The notes: generated by a model not told the origin, from the sequence alone. Shown: positions 6,884 through 15,029, numbered from the stretch's first letter. The stretch: DNA of 43,129 nt from Catenulispora pinistramenti (GCF_018274385.1 NZ_JAAFYZ010000070.1:1-43129); one strand, 5' to 3'. A program made the numbers and translations.

Positions 6884-9610
6884 CTACTCCACATAGCAAC
6901 CCTTCGCCGAGTCGAACGCCGGGTCGCCGAATACCGTGTCCGTGCAGGGCGTGCTGCCGCTGAAGCTCCCGAAGTGGTACTTGCCGTCCACGCCGAAGGC
7001 GACCTCGTGCGTGCCGGAGAACGTGCAGTTCCCGTTCTCGGCGGCGCATGCCGTCCATGTCGCGAAGGTCGGCGGTGGTCCGAGTAGGTAGCAGGCCTTG
7101 GTGACGTTGGGCGTCGGGTCGCCGAAGACCGCGTCGTCGCAGGCGGTGCCGCCGCTGCCCAGGGTGGCGAACTTGTAGGTGCCGTTGGCGCCGTAGGCGA
7201 CCGTCATCAGGTCGCTGTAGGCGCAGTTCTGGTTTTCGGTCGCGCATTGCTGCCAGCCCGGCGACGCCGGTTGCGCTGTCTGCTCGTAGCACCACTTCGC
7301 CACGCCGCTGTCCGGGTCGCCGAACACCGTGTCCGAGCAGGCCGTGGCGTTGCTCGTCTCCAGGTAGTTGTACTGGCCGCCGGCGCCGAACGCGATCACC
7401 GAGCTCCCGGTGACCGCGCAGCTGCCGTTCTCGGCGGCGCAGCGGGTCCACGTGCCGGGCAGCCCGCGGTAGGCGATCGGCGGGGCGGTCGCCGAGGCGC
7501 TGTAGGCGACGGTGTACGCGCCCGGAGCGACTCCGCGGAAGTAAATGTACTGACCATCGGTGTCCGCGCTCGTGATGCCGGACGCCCCGACGAACGCGCT
7601 CCCGTTCCAGGCGGTCTGTCCGTTCACCGTGACCGTCCGGCTCTGTCCCCAGGTCGGCACCGCGATGACGCCGCTGGAGCCGCTGTTCGTCGAGGAGTCC
7701 ACCTGCAGGCTGAAGTCGCCCGCGGTGTCGTGGTCGTAGCCGGCGTGGATCTGCTTGCCGGCGGCCACCGTCAGGGTTCCCTCGACGTGCGTCAGGTCGC
7801 CGGGGTGCGGAACCACCTGGTACCCGGTCCCGGACGGCGCGGTGGGGGAGATGCCCAGCACGTCGGTGGTCAGCGCGCCGGTGGGCCCGGTCGACCAACC
7901 GTGGGCCAGGCTGGTGAAGTTGCTTGAGTACGCGCTGAGTGTTCCGTTGTTCCCGTAACCCTCCCAGAACGTGCTTCCGGTGCCGATCGGCGACTCCAGC
8001 ATGTAGCCCCACTCGTCGCGGATCAGGTTGAGCGCGTTGACGTCGTCCCCGGCGGCGAAGTGCGCGTAGAGCTCCATGGAGCCGGAGAACGGCGAGATGT
8101 TGTCGTTGAACTCAGGGGCCTGAGCGCCCAGGCTGTTCCAGTCGCCGCGCAGGTGGGCCATGATCGCGGAAGCCTGCGAACTCGACGCCAGCCCGTACCA
8201 GACCGCCAGTGAGTTCCCGTCCTGCGGATAGAGCGTGCTGCTCGGGTTGTCCTTGTACGCGCCGGTGCCCGAGTCCCACAGCGTGGCGTTGACGGCTGTC
8301 TTCAGGCTCGCGGCCTTGCCCGCGTAGGCCGCGGCCAGCGAGCTGTCGCCCTCGGCCGTCGCCAACGACGCGCCGGTGATCAGCGCCTGGTAAAGCAGGG
8401 CATTGGCTTCGATGTTCTCCCCGCCCTGGTCGCCGCGGGCCCAGTCGCTGGTGTTGGTGACGTTCAGCAGGTTGTCGCCGCCGATCTTGGCGGTGATGAA
8501 GCTCATCCCGAGCTGGTACTTGCTCCAGATGCCGTCCAGCCAGGCCTTGTCGGAGGTGTCGAGATAGTACGAGTACGTCCCGATCAGCGTCCACATGTGG
8601 TACGTGTCCGAGCCGTAGAAACTGAACTCGGGCCCGCTGTACGGCAGCTCGCCGGTCGACTTCTGGTTCTGGTACATCGTGGTCAGCGAGTTGCGGATGG
8701 CGAGCAGGTCGTCGGTGCTCACGTACGCGGTGGTCGTCGAGACGCCCATGTCGCCGGGCCACACGGTGCGGTCCCGCTTCGCGCCGTCGGTGAGCACCTC
8801 GGTGCCGGTGCCGATGACGCCGTTGTTCTCCCATCCCGACGACGGCGGCGGCCACACCCGGCCCTCGGTGGGATCGATGGTGTCCAGCTGGGTGGTGTAG
8901 GCGCCGGCGTACCAGACACGGTTCAGCGTGTCGTCGTTGGAGCAGAAGTAGTCGGGGTACGCGGCCGGGTCCGAGGCGTCGGGGGCGGCCGAGAACCCCA
9001 GGGAGACGCCGTCGAGATCGGCGTAGCCGCCGGAGTTCAGGAAGAGTGTCAGGTACCTGAATCCGCCGCGCAGTTTGTCCTTCGGCATGGTGTAGCTACC
9101 GCCGCCGGCCGGAACGGACGCGGACAGGAAGCCGTCCGCACCGCCGCCGCTGGAGGCGTCGCTGGTGTTGCCGACGAACAGGCTGGACTCGGAGAACGCC
9201 AGCCCGATGCTTTGCGAGGAATCGCCGGCGTCCGCGAAGTCCACAGTGACCAGGCCGGCGACGTCCTTGCCGAAGTCGAGCGTCACGGCGGAACCGTTTC
9301 CGGTGAGCCGGGTGTCCTGACCGGTCAACAGCGCTGAGGCGTTGCTGACGTTGCCGTTCGTCGCGTACACCGCGACCGGGCGCACCGTGCGCGAGGTGGG
9401 GGACAGGTTGTCCGCGGCGCACGGGTTCGTCGACGCGGCGTGCTTGGTCGCCGCGGTGTGGCTGCCCGACGCAGAGGGCTTACTCGATGAGGCGTGTCTG
9501 GCGGACGTCGGGTGAGCGGTGGGCGTGGGCGGTGCCGGATCGCCGACGGCGGTACCGACACCACCGAAGGTCAGACCGAGCGAGAGCACGGCGATCGGTA
9601 GGTGTTTCAC
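6884..9610 (-). CDS. Secreted GH78-type alpha-L-rhamnosidase with three C-terminal Cys-rich repeats
   Basis: A 908-residue exported glycoside hydrolase, expected to release L-rhamnose from plant or microbial glycans for the neighbouring importer. The N-terminus is a signal peptide (cleavage near residue 23) followed by a Ser/Thr/Pro-rich linker to about residue 65. A beta-sandwich region precedes an (alpha/alpha)6 catalytic domain, in which the stretches GENIEANALLY and GSTFWEGY carry the acidic residues likely used in catalysis. A C-terminal beta domain follows, then three repeats of 58-59 residues at 720-777, 785-843 and 851-908. Each repeat holds CA-x-EN-x-x-C, FGDP and a final Cys-Tyr; they look like carbohydrate-binding or wall-binding modules. 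The start is a GTG at 9610 behind AAAGGGAG. Operator-like sites at 9625 and 9704 suggest LacI control. GH78 membership is likely; the exact linkage cleaved cannot be read from sequence. Confidence 0.85.
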   Translation of the reverse strand: MKHLPIAVLSLGLTFGGVGTAVGDPAPPTPTAHPTSARHASSSKPSASGSHTAATKHAASTNPCAADNLSPTSRTVRPVAVYATNGNVSNASALLTGQDTRLTGNGSAVTLDFGKDVAGLVTVDFADAGDSSQSIGLAFSESSLFVGNTSDASSGGGADGFLSASVPAGGGSYTMPKDKLRGGFRYLTLFLNSGGYADLDGVSLGFSAAPDASDPAAYPDYFCSNDDTLNRVWYAGAYTTQLDTIDPTEGRVWPPPSSGWENNGVIGTGTEVLTDGAKRDRTVWPGDMGVSTTTAYVSTDDLLAIRNSLTTMYQNQKSTGELPYSGPEFSFYGSDTYHMWTLIGTYSYYLDTSDKAWLDGIWSKYQLGMSFITAKIGGDNLLNVTNTSDWARGDQGGENIEANALLYQALITGASLATAEGDSSLAAAYAGKAASLKTAVNATLWDSGTGAYKDNPSSTLYPQDGNSLAVWYGLASSSQASAIMAHLRGDWNSLGAQAPEFNDNISPFSGSMELYAHFAAGDDVNALNLIRDEWGYMLESPIGTGSTFWEGYGNNGTLSAYSSNFTSLAHGWSTGPTGALTTDVLGISPTAPSGTGYQVVPHPGDLTHVEGTLTVAAGKQIHAGYDHDTAGDFSLQVDSSTNSGSSGVIAVPTWGQSRTVTVNGQTAWNGSAFVGASGITSADTDGQYIYFRGVAPGAYTVAYSASATAPPIAYRGLPGTWTRCAAENGSCAVTGSSVIAFGAGGQYNYLETSNATACSDTVFGDPDSGVAKWCYEQTAQPASPGWQQCATENQNCAYSDLMTVAYGANGTYKFATLGSGGTACDDAVFGDPTPNVTKACYLLGPPPTFATWTACAAENGNCTFSGTHEVAFGVDGKYHFGSFSGSTPCTDTVFGDPAFDSAKGCYVE

Positions 9611-9624
9611 GGTTCTCCCTTTCC

Positions 9625-9636
9625 TGAAACGTTTTT
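9625..9636. promoter_or_regulatory. LacI-type operator, site D
   Basis: TGAAACGTTTTT matches the TGAAACGTTTCA operator class of LacI regulators in 10 of 12 positions. It lies just upstream of the rhamnosidase start codon (9610) and its ribosome site, where bound repressor would act as a roadblock. Confidence 0.45.
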
Positions 9637-9703
9637 GGGCAAGGGGGAGCGGGGCAGCCGGAAGCCGCCGATGTGTGCTGTGTGCGATGGTCCTGCTGGA
9701 GAT

Positions 9704-9715
9704 TAAATCGATTCA
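9704..9715. promoter_or_regulatory. LacI-type operator, site C
   Basis: TAAATCGATTCA differs from the perfect site B in one position and extends to ATTAAATCGATTCAAT with further near-symmetry. It is 94 bases upstream of the rhamnosidase start. A weak minus-strand -10 (TAGCAT, 9735-9740) lies just beyond it, so the site could cover the early transcribed region. Confidence 0.6.
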
Positions 9716-9812
9716 ATCCTCGAATTCACCGGGGATGCTACTCCCGCCCGCGACCGGCGGCCAGAGTCCGCGGGCAAAGAATCAGGGACCTGTGATCGGC
9801 GAGGTCGGAGCC

Positions 9813-9841
9813 TTGACAGCCCCCAGAGTGAGGCGTAAAAC
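9813..9841 (+). promoter_or_regulatory. Predicted promoter of the DeoR-fruK-PTS locus
   Basis: TTGACA (9813-9818), a 17-base spacer and TAAAAC (9836-9841) make a near-consensus promoter. The start point would be near 9848, shortly before the AAAGGGA ribosome site that precedes the alternative GTG start at 9865. Confidence 0.65.
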
Positions 9842-9918
9842 CAACACGAACAAAGGGAAACGGCGTGGAAACCAAATCGCCGTCGCACCGCACGACGGCG
9901 AGCACACTGGGGTGGCCC

Positions 9919-10680
9919 ATGTACGCAGAGGAACGACAGCAGGCGATCCTGCACAAGGCACGCGTGGACGGCCGGGTGGACGTCGTGGTCCTGGCCGAGC
10001 ACCTGACCGTGACCACGGAGACCATCCGCAGAGACCTGACGGCCCTGGAACGCGCCGGTCTGGTGCGCCGGGTCCACGGCGGGGCGATCCCCGTCGAACG
10101 GCTCGGTTTCGAGCCGGCGCTGGCCGTCCGGGACCAGAGCATGACCTCGGAGAAGGAACGGATAGCCAAGGCGGCGCTGGCCGAACTCCCCGAGGAGGGA
10201 TCGGTCATCATCGACGCCGGGACGACCACCGGGCGGCTGGCCTCGATCCTGCCGGCCGACCGGGAACTGACCGTCGTGGTGAACGCCCCGGCGCTGGCCG
10301 CGCAGCTGGTCGCCCGGCCGAATCTCACGGTCCTGATGCTCGGCGGCCGGATCCGGGGCCGCACGCTGGCCGCGGTGGACGAATGGGCGCTGGCCCCGTT
10401 GTCCCAGCTGTGTGTGGACGTCGCCTTCATCGCCGCCAACGGCGTCTCGGTGGCGCGCGGCCTGACCACACCGGATCTGGCCGAGTCGGCGGTGAAGCGG
10501 GCGATGATCGGCGCGGCCCGGCGCACCGTGCTGCTCGCCGACCACACCAAGGTCGGCAACGACTGCATGGCCCGCTTCGGCCGGCTGGACGACGTCGATC
10601 TGTTCATCACCGACACCGGTCTGGACGAGGAGACCGCCGCCGACTTCGGCGGCGCCGGGGTGCGGGTGGTCCGGGCATGA
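9919..10680 (+). CDS. DeoR-family regulator of the sugar PTS locus
   Basis: A 253-residue DeoR/GlpR-type regulator. The N-terminal winged helix (MYAEERQQAIL, then VTTETIRRDLTALERAGLVRRVHGGA) binds DNA, and the C-terminal DeoRC domain (about residues 75-250, with DAGTTTGRLASIL and ADHTKVG) senses a sugar phosphate. It is the first gene of the locus and overlaps the 1-phosphofructokinase start by 3 bases. That arrangement is typical of FruR regulators, which respond to fructose 1-phosphate. Two starts are possible. I use the ATG at 9919, where the protein begins as its relatives do; the in-frame GTG at 9865 adds 18 residues and has a better ribosome site (AAAGGGA). Regulation of the mannitol-type genes downstream is inferred from position. 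Confidence 0.87.
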   Translation: MYAEERQQAILHKARVDGRVDVVVLAEHLTVTTETIRRDLTALERAGLVRRVHGGAIPVERLGFEPALAVRDQSMTSEKERIAKAALAELPEEGSVIIDAGTTTGRLASILPADRELTVVVNAPALAAQLVARPNLTVLMLGGRIRGRTLAAVDEWALAPLSQLCVDVAFIAANGVSVARGLTTPDLAESAVKRAMIGAARRTVLLADHTKVGNDCMARFGRLDDVDLFITDTGLDEETAADFGGAGVRVVRA

Positions 10681-11663
10681 TCGTCACCCTGACCCTCAAC
10701 CCGAGCCTGGACCGCACGCTCACGCTCCAGACGCTGCGCCGGGGCGAAGTGCTGCGCGCGACCGGCGCCCGGATCGACCCCGGCGGCAAGGGCGTGAACG
10801 TGACCCGGGTGCTGCGCGCCTTCGATGTCGGCTCGCACGCGGTGATCCCGTGTGCCGGGCCGGACGGCGAGGAACTGGTGCGGCTGCTGAGCAAGGCCGG
10901 GGTGCCGGTGACCGAGGTCCCGGTCGGCGGGTGGACCCGGTCGAACATCACGCTGGTCGAGGCCGACGGCCGGTCCACGAAGGTCAACGCCCCCGGCGGG
11001 GCGCTGACCGGGCAGGAGGTGGCGCTGCTCGCCGAGACCGTGCTGGACCGGTGCCTGTCACAGGGTACTGATCTGCACGGCCACACCCGCGCCGCCTGGG
11101 CCGTGCTCTCCGGCAGCCTGCCGCCGGGCGTCCCGGACACCGTCTACGCCGAGCTGACCGCGCTGTTCGCCGAGCACGGCGTCCGGGTCGCGGTCGACAC
11201 CAGCGGCGCGGCGCTGCTGGCCGCGCTCGACGCCGGCCCGGACCTGATCAAGCCGAACCGGCAGGAGCTGGCCACGGCCGTCGGGACCCCGTTGAACAGC
11301 ATCGCCGACGTCGTCGAGGCGGCCGACAAGCTGCTGTCCCGCGGCGTCAAAGCGGTGCTGGCCAGTCTCGGCGCCGACGGCGCGGTCCTGGTCGACTCCT
11401 CGGGCGCGGTGCTCGGCACCGCCGACCCGATCGAGCCGCTGAGCACCGTCGGCGCCGGCGACGCGCTGCTGGCCGGATTCCTGGCCGCCGGCGCCGACGG
11501 TCCCGATGCCCTGGTCGAGGGCATGGCCTGGGCCCGGGCCGCCGTGGGCCTGCCCGGCAGTCAGATGCCGGATCCCTCGGACGTGAGCCGGGAAGGAATC
11601 CGGGTCGTCCGCGACCCGGGAGGTAAACCGGTGGGCGCGGTCCACCTCGCAGACAACGGCTGA
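10677..11663 (+). CDS. fruK: 1-phosphofructokinase-type PfkB kinase
   Basis: A 328-residue ribokinase/PfkB-family kinase, expected to turn fructose 1-phosphate plus ATP into fructose 1,6-bisphosphate. The start MIVTLTLNPSLDRTL and the glycine signature DPGGKGVNVTRVL are those of the FruK/LacC branch. The catalytic loop TVGAGDALLAGFL carries the base at D262. The ATG overlaps the DeoR stop codon, so the two are coupled. The FruK/LacC branch also contains tagatose-6-phosphate kinases, which matters here because the PTS downstream is mannitol-type rather than fructose-type. The final 30 or so residues after the kinase core are ordinary. I am sure of the family and fairly sure of the substrate class. 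Confidence 0.87.
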   Translation: MIVTLTLNPSLDRTLTLQTLRRGEVLRATGARIDPGGKGVNVTRVLRAFDVGSHAVIPCAGPDGEELVRLLSKAGVPVTEVPVGGWTRSNITLVEADGRSTKVNAPGGALTGQEVALLAETVLDRCLSQGTDLHGHTRAAWAVLSGSLPPGVPDTVYAELTALFAEHGVRVAVDTSGAALLAALDAGPDLIKPNRQELATAVGTPLNSIADVVEAADKLLSRGVKAVLASLGADGAVLVDSSGAVLGTADPIEPLSTVGAGDALLAGFLAAGADGPDALVEGMAWARAAVGLPGSQMPDPSDVSREGIRVVRDPGGKPVGAVHLADNG

Positions 11664-11664
11664 C

Positions 11665-11682
11665 ATCGCTTTCATCGCTTTC
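11665..11682. repeat. Tandem 9-bp repeat between fruK and EIIC
   Basis: ATCGCTTTC occurs twice in tandem (11665-11673, 11674-11682), with a partial third copy (ATCGCC) after it, in the 94-bp gap before the EIIC gene. DeoR-family regulators often bind direct repeats, so this may be an operator; it may also be chance. Confidence 0.4.
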
Positions 11683-11757
11683 ATCGCCACCGCACGCCAC
11701 GCACAGCAAATGAGGAACACACCCAACGATCTCCCTTGACGTCCCTAGGAGGACGAC

Positions 11758-12903
11758 ATGTCTTCGATGGCTTATACGCCGGCTCCCACCGGCACCGGAC
11801 TGAAAGCCACAGTCCAGAAGTTCGGCTCGTTCCTGGCCTCGATGGTGATGCCGAACATCGGCGCGTTCATCGCCTGGGGCCTGATCACGGCCTTGTTCAT
11901 CCCCACCGGCTGGATCCCGTCCAACTCGCTGGGCCAGCTGGTCACGCCGATGATCACCTACCTGTTGCCGATGCTCATCGGCTACACCGGCGGCCGGATC
12001 GTGCACGGCCAGCGCGGCGCGGTGATCGGCGCGATCGCCACGATGGGTGTGGTGGTCGGGGCCTCGGTGCCGATGTTCCTGGGCGCGATGATCGTCGGCC
12101 CGTTGGCGGCGTGGGTGCTCAAGCAGTTCGACAAGCTCACCGCGGACCGGCTGCGCGCCGGGTTCGAGATGCTGGTCGACAACTTCTCCCTGGGCATCAT
12201 CGGCGGCGCGTTCGCGGTGCTGGGCAAGTGGGCGATCGGCCCGGCGGTGAACCACGTCACCAACTGGGCCGGCACCGGCGTGAACTGGGTGCTGAACCAC
12301 CACCTGCTGCCCTTCGTCAGCATCCTGATCGAGCCGGCCAAGGTGCTGTTCCTGAACAACGCCATCAACCACGGTGTGCTGGACCCGCTGGCGGTCGCGC
12401 AGAGCGCCGCGCACCACAAGTCGATCCTGTTCATGCTGGAGTCCAACCCCGGTCCGGGCCTGGGCATCCTGTGCGCGTACCTGCTGTTCGGCCCGCGCTC
12501 GCTGCGGCCCACGGTCCCCGGTGCCATCGTCATCGAGTTCCTCGGCGGCATCCACGAGATCTACTTCCCGTACATCCTGATGAAGCCGCGCCTGATCCTG
12601 GCCGCGATCGCCGGCGGGTTCGCCGGGGTCTCGGTGTTCTCCATCACCGGTGCCGGTCTGGTGGCCTCGCCCTCGCCGGGCTCGATCTTCGCCTACCTCA
12701 CCGAGACGCCGCGCGGGAGCTACTTCGGGGTGTTGGCCGGAGTCGTGGTGGCCGCGGCCGTGTCGTTCGTCGTCGCCTCGGTCCTGCTCGGGTTCGGACG
12801 CGGTGAGAAAGCCGAAGAGGTCGAGGAAAGCGACGACGTCGATGACGCCGGCGACGGCGCGGCCGTCCCGGCCCAGTCCTCACCTGAAGGAGCCACAGCA
12901 TGA
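11758..12903 (+). CDS. mtlA: PTS mannitol-type EIIC membrane component
   Basis: A 381-residue membrane permease of the fructose-mannitol-glucitol PTS family. The beginning (MVMPNIGAFIAWGLITALF) and the conserved GGIHEIYFPYILM loop are strongly mannitol-like; the His-Glu in that loop belongs to the substrate site in MtlA. I count about 8-10 hydrophobic segments up to residue 345, then an acidic low-complexity tail. EIIA and EIIB domains, fused to EIIC in E. coli MtlA, are separate genes here. A strong AGGAGG lies 7 bases ahead of the ATG. The last codon overlaps the EIIB start by 4 bases. Mannitol is the best guess; related hexitols such as arabitol or glucitol are possible. Confidence 0.88.
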   Translation: MSSMAYTPAPTGTGLKATVQKFGSFLASMVMPNIGAFIAWGLITALFIPTGWIPSNSLGQLVTPMITYLLPMLIGYTGGRIVHGQRGAVIGAIATMGVVVGASVPMFLGAMIVGPLAAWVLKQFDKLTADRLRAGFEMLVDNFSLGIIGGAFAVLGKWAIGPAVNHVTNWAGTGVNWVLNHHLLPFVSILIEPAKVLFLNNAINHGVLDPLAVAQSAAHHKSILFMLESNPGPGLGILCAYLLFGPRSLRPTVPGAIVIEFLGGIHEIYFPYILMKPRLILAAIAGGFAGVSVFSITGAGLVASPSPGSIFAYLTETPRGSYFGVLAGVVVAAAVSFVVASVLLGFGRGEKAEEVEESDDVDDAGDGAAVPAQSSPEGATA

Positions 12904-13208
12904 CCGGCATCCCCGTCTCCGACATCAAGAAGATCATCGTGGCCTGCGACGCGGGCATGGGGTCCTCGGTGATGCTCGCCGGGACCTTGAAGCGGCAGCT
13001 GAAGAACACCGGAGTGATCGTCGAGCACGCGCAGGTCTCGGCCATCCCGGCCGACGCCGACCTGATCCTGACCCAGCAGAGCCTGGCCGAGCGGGCCCGG
13101 GCCGCGGCTCCCGGCAAGCCGGTGGTGACGTTCCAGATCTTCCTGGGCGACCCGGCCGTGAACAAGGTGGTCAAGGCCGTGAAGGAAGGCGGCACCATCG
13201 ATGTCTGA
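12900..13208 (+). CDS. PTS mannitol-type EIIB component
   Basis: A 102-residue soluble phosphocarrier. The loop ACDAGMGSSVM places the phosphorylated cysteine at C16, as in mannitol EIIB. It accepts phosphate from EIIA and passes it to the sugar during transport through EIIC. It overlaps EIIC by 4 bases and the EIIA gene by 8 bases, so the three components are probably made in equal amounts. Length and motif are normal for a stand-alone EIIB. Confidence 0.9.
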   Translation: MTGIPVSDIKKIIVACDAGMGSSVMLAGTLKRQLKNTGVIVEHAQVSAIPADADLILTQQSLAERARAAAPGKPVVTFQIFLGDPAVNKVVKAVKEGGTIDV

Positions 13209-13662
13209 CACCGCTGACGGCCTGCTGACCGAGCAGGCCGTCCGGTTCGGGGTCCACGCCGCCGACCGCTACGACGCGGTCCGGCAGTGCGGCGAACTCC
13301 TGGTCGCGGTCGGCGCCGTGACCGAGGACTACGTCCCGGCGATGCGCGAGCGCGAGGACGAGATCTCCACCCACATCGGCGCCGGAGTGGCGATCCCGCA
13401 CTCCACCGCCGCCGGAAAGAAGTACGTCCGGCGCGACGCGCTGGCCGTTCTGGTCCTGGCCGAACCCGTCGACTGGGGCGAGGGCGAGCAAGTGTCCTTG
13501 TGTGTCGCGATCGCCGCCCTCGGCGACCGGCACCTGGACATCCTCGCCGAGCTCGCCGAGGTCCTGATGGACCCCGACCGGGCCGAACAGCTCCACCTGG
13601 CAACGACCGCTGGCGAAGTGATCCGGCTGCTCCAGCCGGAAGGAAAGGCAGAGAACGTATGA
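13201..13662 (+). CDS. mtlF: PTS mannitol/fructose-type EIIA component
   Basis: A 153-residue EIIA of the fructose-mannitol type. The phosphorylated histidine is H67, in GAGVAIPHST. It takes phosphate from HPr, which is encoded 1.1 kb downstream in the same locus, and gives it to Cys16 of EIIB. The ATG lies inside the end of the EIIB gene (8-base overlap), and its own stop overlaps the dehydrogenase start by 4 bases. The symbol follows usage for separate mannitol EIIA proteins; the nitrogen-PTS EIIA is related but would not sit with EIIB and EIIC. Confidence 0.88.
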   Translation: MSDTADGLLTEQAVRFGVHAADRYDAVRQCGELLVAVGAVTEDYVPAMREREDEISTHIGAGVAIPHSTAAGKKYVRRDALAVLVLAEPVDWGEGEQVSLCVAIAALGDRHLDILAELAEVLMDPDRAEQLHLATTAGEVIRLLQPEGKAENV

Positions 13663-14699
13663 AGGCCGCTGTGTTCCATGGACCCGGGGACGTCCGGATC
13701 GAGGAGGTGCCCGAACCCACCCCCGCCGCCGGCGAGGTGAAACTCAGGGTGCTGGCTTGCTCGATGTGCGGGACCGATCTGAAGATCTTCCGCTCCGGGC
13801 ACTTCCGCATCGCCCCGCCCCGGGTGATGGGGCACGAGATCGCCGGTGAGATCGTCGAGATCGGCGCCGGTGTCCAGGGGTGGGCGCTGGGGGACCGGGT
13901 GCAGGTGATCGCCGCGATCCCGGACGGCACCTGCGAGGAGTGCACGCGCGGGCACCAGACCGTGTGCCTGAACCAGGAGTCGATGGGCTACCAGTACGAG
14001 GGCGGCTTCGCCGAGTTCATGGTGGTGCCGCCGAGCGTGCTGGCCGTGGACGGGATGAACCGCATCCCCGAGGGCGTGGGCGCCGACGAGGCCTCCGTCA
14101 CCGAACCGCTGGCCTGCGTGCTCAACGGCCAGGAGCTGGCCGGGGTCGGCCCCGGCGACGTGGTGGCGGTCTTCGGCGCGGGCCCGATCGGCTGCCTGCA
14201 CGTCCGGCTGGCCCGCTCCCGCGGCGCGGCCCGCATCATCATGATCGAGGTCAACCGCGACCGGCTCCAGCTGGCCGCCGACCTGGTCCACCCGGACGAC
14301 ACGGTGTGCGCCGAGGACGGCGACATCATCGAGCAGGTCCGCAAGCTCACCGACGGCCGCGGCGTGGACGTGGTGATCACCGCCACCGCTGCCGGACCGG
14401 CCCAGGAGCAAGGACTGCAGATCGCCGCCCCGCGTGCCCGCATCAGCTTCTTCGGCGGCCTGCCCAAGGACAAGCCGACCATCACCCTGGACTCCAACCT
14501 GGTCCACTACCGCGAGCTGACGATCGTCGGCGCCAACGGCTCCAGCCCCGCCCACAACGCCCGCGCGCTGGAGCTCATCGCCAGCGGCGAAGTCCCGGTC
14601 AAGGACCTGATCTCCGTGCGGCTGCCGCTGGAGCGGGTGCTGGACGGCCTGGACATCGTGGCCAAGGGCGAGGCCATCAAGGTCACCATCGAACCCTGA
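13659..14699 (+). CDS. Zinc-dependent medium-chain alcohol dehydrogenase, probable sugar-alcohol-phosphate dehydrogenase
   Basis: A 346-residue MDR-family dehydrogenase. The catalytic zinc ligands fit C37 (CSMCGTD) and H59-E60 (MGHE); the Rossmann fold shows FGAGPIG near residue 175. At the structural zinc lobe only C92, C95 and C103 are present: the first of the usual four cysteines is Asp89, a substitution also known among sorbitol-dehydrogenase-like enzymes. Placed between the PTS EII genes and HPr, with 4-base overlap to EIIA, it most likely oxidises the imported hexitol phosphate to a ketose phosphate. Classical mannitol-1-phosphate dehydrogenase (MtlD, a different family) is absent from this window, so this enzyme may replace it. 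Galactitol-1-phosphate dehydrogenase (GatD) belongs to the same family. The exact substrate is unknown. Confidence 0.82.
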   Translation: MKAAVFHGPGDVRIEEVPEPTPAAGEVKLRVLACSMCGTDLKIFRSGHFRIAPPRVMGHEIAGEIVEIGAGVQGWALGDRVQVIAAIPDGTCEECTRGHQTVCLNQESMGYQYEGGFAEFMVVPPSVLAVDGMNRIPEGVGADEASVTEPLACVLNGQELAGVGPGDVVAVFGAGPIGCLHVRLARSRGAARIIMIEVNRDRLQLAADLVHPDDTVCAEDGDIIEQVRKLTDGRGVDVVITATAAGPAQEQGLQIAAPRARISFFGGLPKDKPTITLDSNLVHYRELTIVGANGSSPAHNARALELIASGEVPVKDLISVRLPLERVLDGLDIVAKGEAIKVTIEP

Positions 14700-14729
14700 G
14701 AGGCCGTCGAGGTCACCATCGAACCCTGA
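14671..14729. repeat. 29-bp duplication of the dehydrogenase 3' end
   Basis: The segment 14671-14699, which encodes the last residues (VTIEP) and the stop codon, is repeated at 14701-14729 with two base differences. The second copy is noncoding and lies in the short gap before the HPr gene. It appears to be a recent tandem duplication with a period of 30 bp. Confidence 0.8.
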
Positions 14730-14744
14730 ACCGAGGAGACAGAC

Positions 14745-15029
14745 ATGGTTGAGCGCACCGTCGTCGTCGGATCCACCAGCGGGCTGCACGCCCGCCCGGC
14801 GAAGCTGCTGGTGAACGCAGCCAAGGAGCAGCCGGCGGCGGTGCGGCTCCGCGTGGGCGACCGCCCGGCGATCGATACCCGCAGCATCCTCGCGGTGCTC
14901 ACGGCGCGGGTGAAACAGGGCACGGAGGTCACGCTGGAGGCCGAGGGCGACGGCGCCGAGGCGGCGGTCGCGGCGCTCGCGGACCTGATCGCTCGGAATC
15001 TGGACGAGGAGGGGGACGAGGATGAGTGA
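14745..15029 (+). CDS. ptsH: PTS phosphocarrier HPr
   Basis: A 94-residue HPr. The active-site histidine is H15 in GLHARPAK, and the regulatory-serine region is RSILAVL around S47. It carries phosphate from Enzyme I to EIIA. Its position in the same locus as EIIA, EIIB and EIIC is notable, because actinobacteria often encode HPr elsewhere. The C-terminus is unusually acidic (DEEGDEDE). A GAGGAG ribosome site precedes the ATG. The stop codon overlaps the Enzyme I start by 8 bases. Confidence 0.93.
   Translation: MVERTVVVGSTSGLHARPAKLLVNAAKEQPAAVRLRVGDRPAIDTRSILAVLTARVKQGTEVTLEAEGDGAEAAVAALADLIARNLDEEGDEDE

Noticed and set aside
6802-6900. Small leaderless peptide starting at the ATG in operator B
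   Set aside because: The start is only the palindrome's own ATG, and the frame runs through the terminator hairpin into the antisense of the rhamnosidase without support from codon bias.
9519-11663. A 714-codon plus-strand frame ending with fruK
   Set aside because: It reads across the DeoR gene in the wrong frame. The FruK start MIVTLTLNPSLDRTL at 10677, overlapping the DeoR stop codon, is the real one.
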